This document shows positions 27,395 through 37,180 of a stretch of 64,000 nt of DNA, piece after piece (the stretch's first letter is position 1; the number at the start of each line of letters is the position of its first letter). Under the pieces are notes generated by a model. The model worked only from the letters and a program-made list of their open reading frames with translations. It did not search any database and was not told where the DNA came from. The stretch is from Ureibacillus sp. FSL W7-1570 (GTDB lineage: Bacteria > Bacillota > Bacilli > Bacillales_A > Planococcaceae), in assembly GCF_038593265.1 (NCBI RefSeq), contig NZ_CP151979.1, positions 1,488,001 through 1,552,000 on the forward strand, in the 5' to 3' direction. Both the position numbers and the translations under genes were made by a program.

Positions 27395-28927
27395 TCATTC
27401 ATTTTCACCTCCAGATAAGACTTTTAAATAAATGTCTTCGGATCGTTCTGGTGCTGATAAATCTTTATACTTCTCATTCAATTCAACGATTTTAGGTGAA
27501 CTTTTTTGATATTGTACAGATAATGCATGTGCAATATCCCGAAAATCATTTGCACTGGTCATTCCAAGTTTCTTCATTTCAGATAAAGCTTCCTCACAAT
27601 GATTTGGGTAAATTCTGATGGCTTGTTGTAGTACTTTGAGTTGATCCACTAAATGACGTGGATATCGTTCTTTCAATTTGTGTATTAACCATTGAATATT
27701 CTCTTTATCTATGAATGTTTCTTGAATTTGATGAATTAAAAGATCTCGTTTACTTGTGCTATGTTCCCGATGGGAGGGATCTGTAATAATCAATCCTTTT
27801 CCTTCGGATATTCGGTGCTTTGCTAACTCCATCCCAGTTTCTTTCAGTCGAATAATTAACCAACCATCCTCTTCTTGTAAATAAGCAAGATTTGGGGCAT
27901 CTGCTCTATATGTTCCTTTAGGAACGCTATATCGATTTCCTTCATAACGAATAACATTGTCCTTATGGATATTTCTTGTTATACTTGGAGTTGAAACATT
28001 TGCGAAAATGTAAGTACCAGAGACTTTCTTTAAGTGTTGCTTTTCCAGGGCGTGCACTTCAGAAGGTCTCTTTTTCGTATTATGATGAACTTTATAGTTT
28101 CCTGTTCTTTTCAACCAAGCGTGGCACGATTGATTCCAATCTGAAAGATGATCGAATACTCGATTTTTGCTAAAATTATTTTTTACAAATTTCACAACCT
28201 GTTCAATTTTACCTTTTGATTCCGGATCACTCTTTCTACATAAATAAACATTAAATTTACGGGTATGATGATATTTAGTAAATTCAGCTGTAAGAATTAA
28301 ATCACCTGCATTTTCACTAACTGCTAATAACGCATCTTGGTCATAGACCATTTCTTCTGGCATTCCTCCAAAGTATTCAAATGCATTTTCATGCATTCGA
28401 ATCATATCGGAAGTACGAAAAGGTCGATCGAGCCATTCTACATATTTATATCTTGAATGTGATAAAACAAATGCGATAAAATACAACTTTTTATTCTCAC
28501 CTTGTCTGTTTTTGACGGTAGTTTGTCCAAAATCCACTTGAGCCTGTTTTCCCATTGGTAATTCTGGAACTACACTATATGTCCTCTGAACCTTTACCTT
28601 TGGAATCCGATAGTAATCCCTCATTTCGTTTAAATAATTTCGTACAGTGTTCTCAGCGACTTCCCTGAAACCTAACTTTTCTTCCAACCAATCATAAACT
28701 TGTGCAGCAGTTAAATCAGGATGTTCCTTCAACCACCCTAGAATTTGATCATGATAAGGGTCTAGTTTCTTTTCTCTTGTACGTAATGTACTTAAAAATT
28801 CTTCAAACTCATCAGTACTCATATTCAAATAATCTATCACTCTATTTCTTGAAATATTTAGTTTTCTTGCAATAGCACTCTTGGAGAATCCCTCTTTGTA
28901 TAAACGATGAATCTCGATGTAAAGCAT
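27395..28927 (-). CDS. istA: IstA transposase of IS21-F
   Basis: This is an IS21 transposase of about 510 residues. The helix-turn-helix is seen as FSKSAIARKLNISRNRVIDYL. The rve core shows QAQVDFGQTTV, MVYDQDALLAV and SKGKIEQVVKFVK. I chose the ATG at 28927 behind TAGGAGTG. The gene is intact, but its istB partner is split, so the element is probably immobile unless another IstB helps. Confidence 0.9.
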   Translation of the reverse strand: MLYIEIHRLYKEGFSKSAIARKLNISRNRVIDYLNMSTDEFEEFLSTLRTREKKLDPYHDQILGWLKEHPDLTAAQVYDWLEEKLGFREVAENTVRNYLNEMRDYYRIPKVKVQRTYSVVPELPMGKQAQVDFGQTTVKNRQGENKKLYFIAFVLSHSRYKYVEWLDRPFRTSDMIRMHENAFEYFGGMPEEMVYDQDALLAVSENAGDLILTAEFTKYHHTRKFNVYLCRKSDPESKGKIEQVVKFVKNNFSKNRVFDHLSDWNQSCHAWLKRTGNYKVHHNTKKRPSEVHALEKQHLKKVSGTYIFANVSTPSITRNIHKDNVIRYEGNRYSVPKGTYRADAPNLAYLQEEDGWLIIRLKETGMELAKHRISEGKGLIITDPSHREHSTSKRDLLIHQIQETFIDKENIQWLIHKLKERYPRHLVDQLKVLQQAIRIYPNHCEEALSEMKKLGMTSANDFRDIAHALSVQYQKSSPKIVELNEKYKDLSAPERSEDIYLKVLSGGENE

Positions 28928-29077
28928 AAATCTGTTCACTCCTAATTCCTCACTTTCAATAGACTAGTAACAGTATATTTGAAAGTGATTGATGGTGGGG
29001 AAACTGTTTAATCTTATTTGGGGAATTCTGTTGAGTTCTATTTGTGGAAAACTGTTGATTCTAGTTTAGCGTTTACA

Positions 29078-29846
29078 ACAGCTGGATATCCCATTAGAAA
29101 CCCTTTGGAAGGATGTACCGATTGAGCCAAAATGGGGTGTGAAAAAGAATAGTAAAGGAAAAAATACATTCTGGTTTGGTTATAAAGCACATTTAGCTGT
29201 TTCGACGAAAAGTCAATATATCATCACTCGTTTGATGTCCTCAGGTAATTTAAGTGATTGTAAAGCTGCGATTCCATTATTGAAAAAACTTCATCACTTA
29301 GGAAACGGTCAATTTACAATCGCTATATTTGATGCTGGTTATGATGTTGAACCTATTTACCGTCAAGCCGTATCACAGTCCATGCGAGTCGTGATTCCTT
29401 ACAACGTTCGCCGAGAAGGAGAATATATAGGATTCGATGAACATTTTCGTCCAACCTGTGTGCGTGAACATAGTTACCAATATGACAGCTTTGACGCTAA
29501 GTACAATACATTAAAATTCACACGTCCAAAGGAATGTGCAACTTGCCCATTACGAGAAGACACCCTTTGCCAAAAAGTTTTCAAAATCAAATGTGATATA
29601 GATATCCGTAAATTTACCTATCCAGCACGTGGGACAGAACGATGGAAACAGCTTTATCAAGAACGTACAGCAGTCGAACGCGTTAACGCTTATTTAAAGG
29701 AATACTTTCAATTAAACAATGTCCGTCATCGTACAGGAAAGAAAGCAAAAATGCATTTCAATCTGGTGACGTTAATTTATAATACCTGCAAACTAGCAGT
29801 TGATCGAATCAATGCTTTATTACAGCAACAAAACCAAGTTGCATAA
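29078..29846 (+). pseudogene. 3' half of a DDE transposase, cut by IS21-F
   Basis: The frame runs from the IS21-F end into the sequence QQLDIPLETLWKDV with no start of its own. It holds the middle and C-terminal core (WFGYKAHLAVSTKS, IFDAGYDVEPIY, ERTAVERVNAYLKEYFQ). The missing N-terminal half matches in type the fragment at 37175-37626 on the other strand, beyond cydABCD. About 40 linker residues are absent between the two. It is inactive. Confidence 0.85.
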
Positions 29847-30292
29847 TTAAAAAAAAACGAAGTTTTTAGTATAGGGGTACTCTATACTTCAGAAAAACTA
29901 TGATTTATGAAATTGATTCATATGAATATTTAAAGGGAAAGATTTGAATGTGATGCTAGTAGAGATTCATAGAAAAGTAATGAATAGGGGAAGTAGAAAT
30001 AACAAAGTTATATAAAAATAACTTTTACATAATATGGAGATTTGAGTTAAGTAATAAATGAAGAAACAAATAATAATAATTTTTTTGTGAAATAATGGGT
30101 TTTAACCATATATTCTCAATTATTTCACATTTAGAACACAGAATAGACATAGTTTTCAATATTGATACAGTATTAACACATTATTGTGATGGATTGTTCA
30201 AAAATTAAAAACCCATCTTAGTATAACAAAACTATAATATTTATAAACATAATTTATTTGAAGTTGAAAACAACAATAAGGAGGATATAAAT
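29847..30292 (+). promoter_or_regulatory. Upstream region of cydABCD with inverted repeats
   Basis: The first 35 bp include gtataggggtactctatac, probably an end of the broken transposon. Further on, GTGAAATAAT (30087-30096) and its inverse (30119-30128) form a 22-bp-spaced inverted repeat. TTGTGAAATAAT resembles half of a Rex-type redox operator, which would fit oxygen/NADH control of cyd, but the match is partial. A TATAAT-like box lies at about 30234. The GTG of cydA follows AAGGAGG. Confidence 0.4.
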
Positions 30293-31684
30293 GTGGATGT
30301 ACTTTTATTAGCACGTATACAGTATGCAATCACAACAGTATTCCACTTTTTCTTTGTTCCATTGTCCATTGGAACAATCTTTTTAGTGGCAATAATGGAA
30401 ACGCTTTATGTTGTAAAGAAAAAAGAAATTTATTTAGAAATGTCTAAGTTTTGGGGGAAAGTCTTTTTATTATCTTTTGCGATTGGTGTCGTCACAGGGA
30501 TTTTACAAGAATTCCAATTCGGTATGAACTGGTCTGAATATTCTCGGTTCATGGGTGACGTATTTGGAGCACCATTAGCCGTGGAAGCATTACTTGCATT
30601 CTTTATGGAATCGACTTTTATTGGGGTATGGATTTTCGGTAGAGATAAGTTACCTAAATGGATGATAGCAGCTTCAGCCTGGCTTGTAAGTATCGGTACG
30701 ATGTTGTCAGCTCTTTGGATATTAGCTGCCAATTCCTTCATGCAGGAGCCAGTTGGATTTGAAATTATAGATGGTAAAGCGGTTTTAACCGATTTTATGG
30801 CTCTTTTAACAAATCCTCAATTGCTTGTTGAGTTCCCACATACAATATTTGGGGCTCTAGCAACAGGTGCATTTGTTGTAGCAGGAATTAGTGCTTATAA
30901 CTTTATGAAAAAACGCCATCTAGATTTTTTCCGTAAGTCTTTCAATATGGCAATGGTTGTTGCTTTAATTAGTGGATTCGGAATCGCTTTTAGCGGGCAC
31001 GACCAAGCAAAGCATTTAATGGAATCTCAACCGATGAAAATGGCTGCTAGTGAAGGGCTTTGGGAAGATAGTGAAGACCCTGCAGACTGGACTTTAATTG
31101 CGGACATCGATGTAGAAAATCAAGAAAATAATTGGCAAATTGATATTCCGTATGCTTTAAGTTATTTAGCTTACGGGAAGTTTGAAGGAGCCGTACCAGG
31201 GATGCTTAGTCTTCAACAAGAGTATGAAGAAAAATACGGAGAGGGTAATTATATTCCACCAGTAAAAACTGTTTTCTGGAGTTTCCGTATTATGGCTGGC
31301 TTCGGTGGATTAATGGTTCTTATTAGTATGTTAGGTTTATGGTATAGCTATCGTCGGACAATTGAACAGAAAACATGGTTCTTAAAAGCGTTAGTTGTTT
31401 CTATCGCGATTCCATTCATTGCGAATACAGCAGGATGGATTATGACTGAAATCGGAAGACAACCTTGGACAGTGATGGGGTATTATACGACGGCTCAATC
31501 GGTGTCACCAAATGTGACAGCGGGACAAGTGTTGTTCTCAACAATCTCCTTTACATCGGCTTACGTTATTTTAGCGATTGTCATGATTTACATGACTGCG
31601 AGAGTTGCGAAACGTGGTCCATATGTAGAACAGATAACGGATGAAAATGTTGACTTACTAAGCAAGGAGGCGTTTAAATCGTGA
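30293..31684 (+). CDS. cydA: Cytochrome bd ubiquinol/menaquinol oxidase subunit I
   Basis: This is the 463-residue quinol-oxidising subunit of the high-affinity terminal oxidase, in the cytoplasmic membrane. His18 in the first helix (TVFHFFF) and His183 (EFPHTIFGAL) match the heme b595 and b558 ligand positions. GRQPWTVMGYYTT near residue 395 is the conserved family block. The quinol-binding loop region (about 235-330) has the short Gram-positive type. The start is GTG with AAGGAGG 8 bp upstream. It overlaps cydB by 4 bp (GTGA) in a four-gene operon. Confidence 0.96.
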   Translation: MDVLLLARIQYAITTVFHFFFVPLSIGTIFLVAIMETLYVVKKKEIYLEMSKFWGKVFLLSFAIGVVTGILQEFQFGMNWSEYSRFMGDVFGAPLAVEALLAFFMESTFIGVWIFGRDKLPKWMIAASAWLVSIGTMLSALWILAANSFMQEPVGFEIIDGKAVLTDFMALLTNPQLLVEFPHTIFGALATGAFVVAGISAYNFMKKRHLDFFRKSFNMAMVVALISGFGIAFSGHDQAKHLMESQPMKMAASEGLWEDSEDPADWTLIADIDVENQENNWQIDIPYALSYLAYGKFEGAVPGMLSLQQEYEEKYGEGNYIPPVKTVFWSFRIMAGFGGLMVLISMLGLWYSYRRTIEQKTWFLKALVVSIAIPFIANTAGWIMTEIGRQPWTVMGYYTTAQSVSPNVTAGQVLFSTISFTSAYVILAIVMIYMTARVAKRGPYVEQITDENVDLLSKEAFKS

Positions 31685-32682
31685 GTTTACCAGAACTTTG
31701 GTTTATTTTAATAGCGGTATTATTTATCGGCTTCTTCTTTTTAGAAGGATTCGATTTTGGTGTAGGCATGTTAACGAGACTCCTTGCTAAAAATAAAGAT
31801 GAACGGACTCAGTTGCTAACGACGATTGGACCGTTTTGGGATGCTAACGAAGTTTGGCTAATTACAGCGGGCGGTGCGCTTTTTGCTGCCTTTCCAAACT
31901 GGTATGCAACGATGTTTAGTGGATATTATACATTGTTCGTTATCTTCTTATTGGCGCTCATTGCTAGAGGAGTTGCGATTGAATATATTCATCATACGAA
32001 AACAGATAAATATTTGAATCTTTGGTATTGGTGTATTGCCATCGGTAGTTTTTTATCACCCTTTTTGTTAGGCATGTTGTTCACGAGCTTAATTCAAGGG
32101 GTTCCGATTGATGAAACGATGACGATGTACGGTACGTTTTCTGACTTTGTAAATGCTTATTCTGTTGTTGGTGGACTTGCTGTTGTTTTATTAAGCCTCG
32201 TTCATGGGTTAACTTATATAGGACTTCGAACGACAGGACCTGTACACGACCGAGCTCTTTCGTTATTGAATAAAGTGTATGTTGTGTTATTCATTGGTTT
32301 AGTTGTCTTTGCAGCACTTACGTATGTTTCAACAGATTTATTTATCGTTAGACCTTTAGCTACACCAATACTATTAGGTGCTGTAGTTTTAACTACTATA
32401 CTCGGCATTATCTTTGCGAATAAAAGAAGAGAAGGATTAGCATTTACGATGTCCGGGTTAAGTATTGTATTTACAGTTGCAATGCTATTTATCGGTTTAT
32501 TCCCACGAGTAATGATTAGCACTATCGATCCGGCATTTAATTTAACGATTGATAATGCGGCTAGTGGAGAGTATACCCTATCTGTTATGACGAAGGTAGC
32601 TGTTACATTATTACCATTCGTACTTGGTTATCAAATCTGGAGTTATTACGTATTCCGTAAACGTATACATCCAAAAAATTAG
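31681..32682 (+). CDS. cydB: Cytochrome bd oxidase subunit II
   Basis: The 333-residue membrane subunit has about eight hydrophobic helices. The family motifs FFFLEGFDFGVG near residue 20 and GPFWDANEVWLITAGGALFAAFP near residues 49-71 are both present. It completes the oxidase with CydA. Its GTG overlaps the cydA stop, with AAGGAGG inside the cydA end. Normal length. Confidence 0.95.
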   Translation: MSLPELWFILIAVLFIGFFFLEGFDFGVGMLTRLLAKNKDERTQLLTTIGPFWDANEVWLITAGGALFAAFPNWYATMFSGYYTLFVIFLLALIARGVAIEYIHHTKTDKYLNLWYWCIAIGSFLSPFLLGMLFTSLIQGVPIDETMTMYGTFSDFVNAYSVVGGLAVVLLSLVHGLTYIGLRTTGPVHDRALSLLNKVYVVLFIGLVVFAALTYVSTDLFIVRPLATPILLGAVVLTTILGIIFANKRREGLAFTMSGLSIVFTVAMLFIGLFPRVMISTIDPAFNLTIDNAASGEYTLSVMTKVAVTLLPFVLGYQIWSYYVFRKRIHPKN

Positions 32683-32690
32683 GTGAGATC

Positions 32691-34424
32691 ATGATTGATC
32701 AAACATTGTTGAAATTAAAAGGAATTAAGAAGATATTTGGAATTCTTTTCATAACCGCCGTTTTGACTGGAGTTTTAACCATTGCTCAAGCAGTTAGTTT
32801 AGCGACAGTGATTACGAATTTATTTGATGGGAAAGAGCTTGAAACACAGCTTTTTCCTATCCTTTTATTTGTCCTTTTTTATACTGGAAAACATTTGTTA
32901 CACTTTTTTAGAAATCGAATAATGGATCGTTATTCGATGAAATCTGGTAGCGACATTCGTAAACAATTAAACGAGAAACTGTTCGAAATCGGACCGAATA
33001 TCACCGCAAAAGAAGGTACGGGAAATATTGTTACAATGGCGTTGGAAGGAATTTCTCAAGTTGAAAATTACATTAAACTATTTTTACCAAAGATTTTTAA
33101 CATGCTTGTCATTCCAACGTTTATATTCATTTATACCCTTACCCTTGATATAAGATCTGCCGTCGTTTTAGTTGTTGTTTTACCAACTTTACTGTTTTTC
33201 CTCATCATTCTTGGGAAAGCTGCTAAATACCGAGCAGATAAACAGTATAAAACGTATCAATTGTTATCCAATCATTTTGTCGATTCATTAAGAGGATTAG
33301 AAACGTTACGATTGCTAGGGTTAAGTAAGGATTATGATCGAAATATTGAACAGGTGAGTGAACGATATCGAAAATCGACCATTGCAACGTTAGTCATTGC
33401 TTTTCTATCATCCTTTTCTCTTCAGTTTTTTACGAGTCTATCTGTAGCGATTATTGCGCTCTTCCTTGGACTTGCTTTAATTGATGGGGAGATCACGTTA
33501 TATCCCGCTCTAGTAATATTAATATTAGCCCCAGAATATTTCCAACCAATTCGCGATTTTGGTTCAGATTATCACGCAACCCTTGACGGAAAAAATGCAT
33601 TAACAGAAATTCATCGAATTATCCAAACTAAAGATTTGCAAAAAAACGATGTATTACTACCAAAATGGGATGAGCATTCAACGATTTCTTTTTCGGATGT
33701 AACAGTTGTTCATGAAGAGAGGAATAAGCCATCGGTCGAAGGGGTTTCATTTTCATGGAAAGGTTTTGGAAAAGTTGGGATCATTGGTGGTAGCGGTTCA
33801 GGGAAATCTACATTCATACAACTATTAAGCGGCTTTTTGGACCCGAATAATGGTGTAATTCAAATTAACGATCAAGAACTTTCAAGTTTAAGAAATGATA
33901 GTTGGCAAAAACAAATTTTGTACATTCCTCAAAAACCTTATATTTTTAATGATACGTTAGCGAACAATATTTCCTTTTACACACCAAATGCCACGAGAGA
34001 ACAAATTGAACGAGCTTGTGAACTGGCAGGTCTTACTGAAATTGTAAATGCTTTACCGAATGGACTGGACGAAGTGTTAGGGGAAAGCGGTCGCATGATT
34101 AGCGGGGGACAAGAACAGCGGGTTGCGTTAGCACGTGCTTTTTTAGATAAAGGAAGAAAAATCTTATTATTTGATGAGCCAACTGCTCATTTAGATATTG
34201 AAACGGAATATGACATAAAACAAAAAATGTTGCCACTTCTTGAAGATCGTCTCGTCTTTTTTGCTACCCATCGCCTTCATTGGATGGTTGAGATGGATTG
34301 GATTCTTGTATTAAATGAAGGAAAGCTAGTTGAAATGGGGACCCATGAGGAATTAATCAAGAAAAAGGGTCATTACTATCAATTCATTCAAGCGCAGTAC
34401 AAGGAGGAGGTGGAGGAATGTTAA
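32691..34424 (+). CDS. cydD: ABC exporter subunit CydD for cytochrome bd assembly
   Basis: This is a 577-residue half-transporter, with an N-terminal six-helix ABC membrane domain (about 1-310) and a C-terminal ATPase. Walker A is GGSGSGKS near residue 365, the signature is ISGGQEQR near 470, and Walker B is ILLFDEPTAHLD. With CydC it forms the heterodimer that exports thiols (glutathione/cysteine in E. coli) and is needed to assemble heme-bd oxidase. It starts 8 bp after cydB and overlaps cydC by 7 bp. Confidence 0.92.
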   Translation: MIDQTLLKLKGIKKIFGILFITAVLTGVLTIAQAVSLATVITNLFDGKELETQLFPILLFVLFYTGKHLLHFFRNRIMDRYSMKSGSDIRKQLNEKLFEIGPNITAKEGTGNIVTMALEGISQVENYIKLFLPKIFNMLVIPTFIFIYTLTLDIRSAVVLVVVLPTLLFFLIILGKAAKYRADKQYKTYQLLSNHFVDSLRGLETLRLLGLSKDYDRNIEQVSERYRKSTIATLVIAFLSSFSLQFFTSLSVAIIALFLGLALIDGEITLYPALVILILAPEYFQPIRDFGSDYHATLDGKNALTEIHRIIQTKDLQKNDVLLPKWDEHSTISFSDVTVVHEERNKPSVEGVSFSWKGFGKVGIIGGSGSGKSTFIQLLSGFLDPNNGVIQINDQELSSLRNDSWQKQILYIPQKPYIFNDTLANNISFYTPNATREQIERACELAGLTEIVNALPNGLDEVLGESGRMISGGQEQRVALARAFLDKGRKILLFDEPTAHLDIETEYDIKQKMLPLLEDRLVFFATHRLHWMVEMDWILVLNEGKLVEMGTHEELIKKKGHYYQFIQAQYKEEVEEC

Positions 34425-36184
34425 AACCGTTATTCGATATATGGAATCACTCGTGGATTCGCCCTTATGTGAAAGACAATAAAAAACTATTTATTTTCGT
34501 CATTGTTTTAGGGGTGCTAACGATGGTTAGCGCAGGGGCATTAATGTTTACATCCGGATATTTAATTTCCAAATCGTCCACCCAACCTTATAATATTTTA
34601 ATGGTTTACGTTCCTATTGTGTTAGTGCGAGCATTCGGAATTGCAAGGCCAGTTTTTGGCTATTTCGAAAAACTAATTAGTCATAACTTTGTGTTGAAAA
34701 TTTTATCTAAAATGCGGGTTCGCCTGTATCAACACCTTGAACCGCAAAGTTTAACTTTAAAATCCCGGTTTAAAACGGGGGATCTATTAGGAATTTTGGC
34801 GGATGATTTAGAGCATTTGCAAAATTTGTATTTAAAAACGATCTTTCCAACATTAGTCGCTTTAGTTCTTTATGTTTTAATCGTTCTTTCTTTAGGATTC
34901 TTTTCAATTCCCTTCGCACTACTGATGCTAGGCATTTTCTTTTTATTAGTTGTGATCGTTCCACTACTAAGCTTACTCGCTAATCAAAAAGGCCAAATGG
35001 AAATGAAAAGGATTCGAACGAGGCTCTATGGAAAATTAACCGATGCTGTAATGGGTTTAAGCGATGTGAAAATAAGCGGTCGGCAAAAAGACTTCCTTAC
35101 AGCCTATGAAAAAGATGAAAGAGAATATGATTTTCAAGAAATGAAACTGGAACGATTTCATCACTTACGAGACTTTTTCCTTCAATGTACCGTTGCCGTT
35201 GTTGTTCTATTAATGATCTTGTTTGTAAGTAATCAAGTGGAGTTGGGCGTCTTTAGTCATTTATGGATTGCGGCTTTTATTCTTGTTGTCTTTCCAGTAA
35301 TGGAGGCCTTCACACCAATCCCAAAAGCAATAACTGATTTAACGAATTATGATACATCTTTAAAACGTATTCAACAAGTAGAACATACCGGTGTTGATTT
35401 ACAAGAAACTGATTCAAAGTATTTACAACAGTTGAAAGTTCAATACCATTTTACTGTATCCTTTGAAGATGTGTACTTTCGTTATATAGAGGATTCAAAA
35501 ATGGTGTTAAAGGGATTGAATTTACAAATTTGCCAAGGGGAAAAAATTGCAATTCTCGGAAAAAGTGGAGCGGGAAAGAGTACTATTGCAAAACTGTTGC
35601 TCGGTTCTGTCATACCAACAAATGGTGCAGTAAAAATCAATGATATTAAAACTTATAATATAGCCCGAGATATTCACGAATGGGTTTCTGTATTACATCA
35701 AAAACCTCATTTGTTTAATTCAACGGTGATGAATAATATTCGCCTTGGAAACATTCATGCGTCGGATGAAGAGGTGAAGGAAGTGGCTAAACAAGTACAG
35801 CTTCACGATTATATCGAGTCCCTTCCAAATGGTTATAATACAAAAATTCAAGAATTAGGGGAGCGTTTTTCTGGAGGAGAACGTCAACGAATAGCTTTAG
35901 CACGAATATTGTTGCAAAAAACGCCGATTGTGATTTTAGATGAACCGACCGTCGGATTAGATTCGATTACCGAAAGGAAATTGCTTGATACAATCTTTAA
36001 AAGTTTGGAAGGAAAAACGATAATTTTTATTACCCATCATTTAATCGGTGTAGAATTAATGGACCGGGTCATTTTTATTGAAGACGGTAATATAGAAATG
36101 GAAGGTTCTCATGGAGAGTTGTTGCAATCAGCAGAAAGATATAAAGCTTTATACAAAATGGACCGTCCCTTTAATATTTCGTGA
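34418..36184 (+). CDS. cydC: ABC exporter subunit CydC for cytochrome bd assembly
   Basis: This 588-residue partner of CydD has six membrane helices followed by an ATPase domain. Walker A is GKSGAGKST near residue 385, the signature FSGGERQRIALARI near 488, and Walker B VILDEPTVGLD. It starts behind GGAGGTGGAGG within the end of cydD. A terminator hairpin follows 35 bp after the stop, ending the operon. Confidence 0.92.
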   Translation: MLKPLFDIWNHSWIRPYVKDNKKLFIFVIVLGVLTMVSAGALMFTSGYLISKSSTQPYNILMVYVPIVLVRAFGIARPVFGYFEKLISHNFVLKILSKMRVRLYQHLEPQSLTLKSRFKTGDLLGILADDLEHLQNLYLKTIFPTLVALVLYVLIVLSLGFFSIPFALLMLGIFFLLVVIVPLLSLLANQKGQMEMKRIRTRLYGKLTDAVMGLSDVKISGRQKDFLTAYEKDEREYDFQEMKLERFHHLRDFFLQCTVAVVVLLMILFVSNQVELGVFSHLWIAAFILVVFPVMEAFTPIPKAITDLTNYDTSLKRIQQVEHTGVDLQETDSKYLQQLKVQYHFTVSFEDVYFRYIEDSKMVLKGLNLQICQGEKIAILGKSGAGKSTIAKLLLGSVIPTNGAVKINDIKTYNIARDIHEWVSVLHQKPHLFNSTVMNNIRLGNIHASDEEVKEVAKQVQLHDYIESLPNGYNTKIQELGERFSGGERQRIALARILLQKTPIVILDEPTVGLDSITERKLLDTIFKSLEGKTIIFITHHLIGVELMDRVIFIEDGNIEMEGSHGELLQSAERYKALYKMDRPFNIS

Positions 36185-36218
36185 TTTATTAAAAGGGAAA
36201 GAATCACAATACTAAAAT

Positions 36219-36262
36219 AAGAGTATCATCCCTCTATTGATTAGATGGAAGATACTCTTTAA
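36219..36262 (+). terminator. Terminator of cydABCD
   Basis: The stem AAGAGTATCATCC pairs with GGAAGATACTCTT with one mismatch over a 14-base loop and is followed by an AT-rich tail with few consecutive Ts. A second weak hairpin (about 36281-36323, TTAGTTC/GAACTA followed by TTTTTT) lies just downstream. Confidence 0.7.
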
Positions 36263-36379
36263 TTCACAATATTTTTCAACAAATTAAAGGCTTAGTTCAT
36301 TTGGAGAACTAGGTCCTTTTTTGTAGTGATCATTACCTCAATGGTTGTACCGCTAGATGCAAAAATTAACGTTAAGATT

Positions 36380-37180
36380 TTACATTAATCCGTTTGCTTC
36401 TTTCCAATCAAGGAATTCTTCATATGTGCATTGTTTATCTAAAATGGAGCCATCTTCTTGAATTTCAATGACACGGTTCGCGATCGTTTGAATAAATTGA
36501 TGGTCGTGGGATGTGAAAATCATAGCTCCTTTAAATGCGATTAAGCCATTGTTCAATGCTTGAATCGATTCCAAGTCTAAATGGTTCGTTGGTTCGTCTA
36601 ACAATAGTACGTTTGCATTGGAAAGCATCATTTTTGCTAACATACAACGAACTTTCTCTCCACCTGATAATACAGAAGGGGATTTTTTCACTTCTTCGCC
36701 AGAGAAGAGCATGCGACCTAAGAAACCGCGTAGGAACGTTTCTGTCTCATCTTCTGGAGAATATTGACGTAACCAATCAACTAATGTTTTTTCGTTTCCT
36801 TCAAAATATTTCGAGTTATCCATAGGGAAGTAGGATTGACTTGTTGTCACTCCCCATTTGAAAGTTCCACTATCCGCTTCTCTTTCTTCCATTAAAATAT
36901 CGAGCAATGCCGATTTTGCTAACGGATTTCCTAATAAAACGATTTTATCGTCGCGATTCATTGTGAATCGAATATCTTTAAATAGCACTTCACCATCTTG
37001 AGTAGTTGTTAAGCCATCGACAGTTAAACAATCATTCCCAATTTCTCGGCCGATTTGGAAGTTGACATATGGATATTTACGGCTAGAAGGTTTAATGTCA
37101 TCCAATTGAATTTTTTCCAACATTTTTTTGCGGCTCGTTGCTTGTTTCGATTTTGAAGCATTCGCAGAGAAACGGAAAGC
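36380..37180 (-). pseudogene. C-terminal half of an ABC-F ATPase, fused to transposase sequence
   Basis: The fragment holds the linker and second nucleotide-binding domain of a YkpA/YbiT-like ABC-F protein. It begins at FRFSANASKSKQATSRKK and includes the signature LSGGEKVRCMLAKMM, Walker B VLLLDEPTNHLDLES and TSHDHQF. Walker A is altered to LLGNPLAKSAL, lacking the GxxGxGKS form. The first nucleotide-binding domain is missing. The frame remains open into a transposase remnant (DASHFEARDA) upstream, so a hybrid protein is possible on paper. It lacks a proper start and is most likely a dead gene. ABC-F proteins normally act on ribosomes and some give antibiotic resistance. Confidence 0.85.

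Larger units (their letters stand above)
25084..27398 (-). pseudogene. istB: IstB of IS21-F, split by the IS1182-like element
   Basis: The N-terminal part lies at 27398-27015 and carries Walker A (GPTGAGKTH). The C-terminal part at 25434-25084 carries IIIDDVMYMTYETQ, TSNKGPNEW and ILDRLLHRS. The join is ...ERGYKVSF then VSMNQLMYIL. Excising the inserted element and one copy of its target duplication restores a normal IstB of about 250 codons. It overlaps istA by 4 bp (27395-27398). Confidence 0.92.
25001..29077 (-). mobile_element. IS21-family element IS21-F, interrupted by an IS1182-like element
   Basis: The left end TGTAACCGTCAAGTAGAATT and inverted right end TGTAAACGCTAAACTAGAAT match well, followed by paired TTTTCCAC motifs. 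Its proteins are related to those of IS21-B. The flanks differ (...cctttg on the left, acagctgg... on the right), so there is no duplication. The right end directly abuts a truncated transposase, which points to a deletion or rearrangement starting at the IS end. Confidence 0.88.

Noticed and set aside
29078-37180. A composite transposon carrying cydABCD
   Set aside because: The flanking transposase pieces are different halves of a gene rather than two complete copies, and no matching outer ends or target duplication could be found. An inversion or separate damage fits better.
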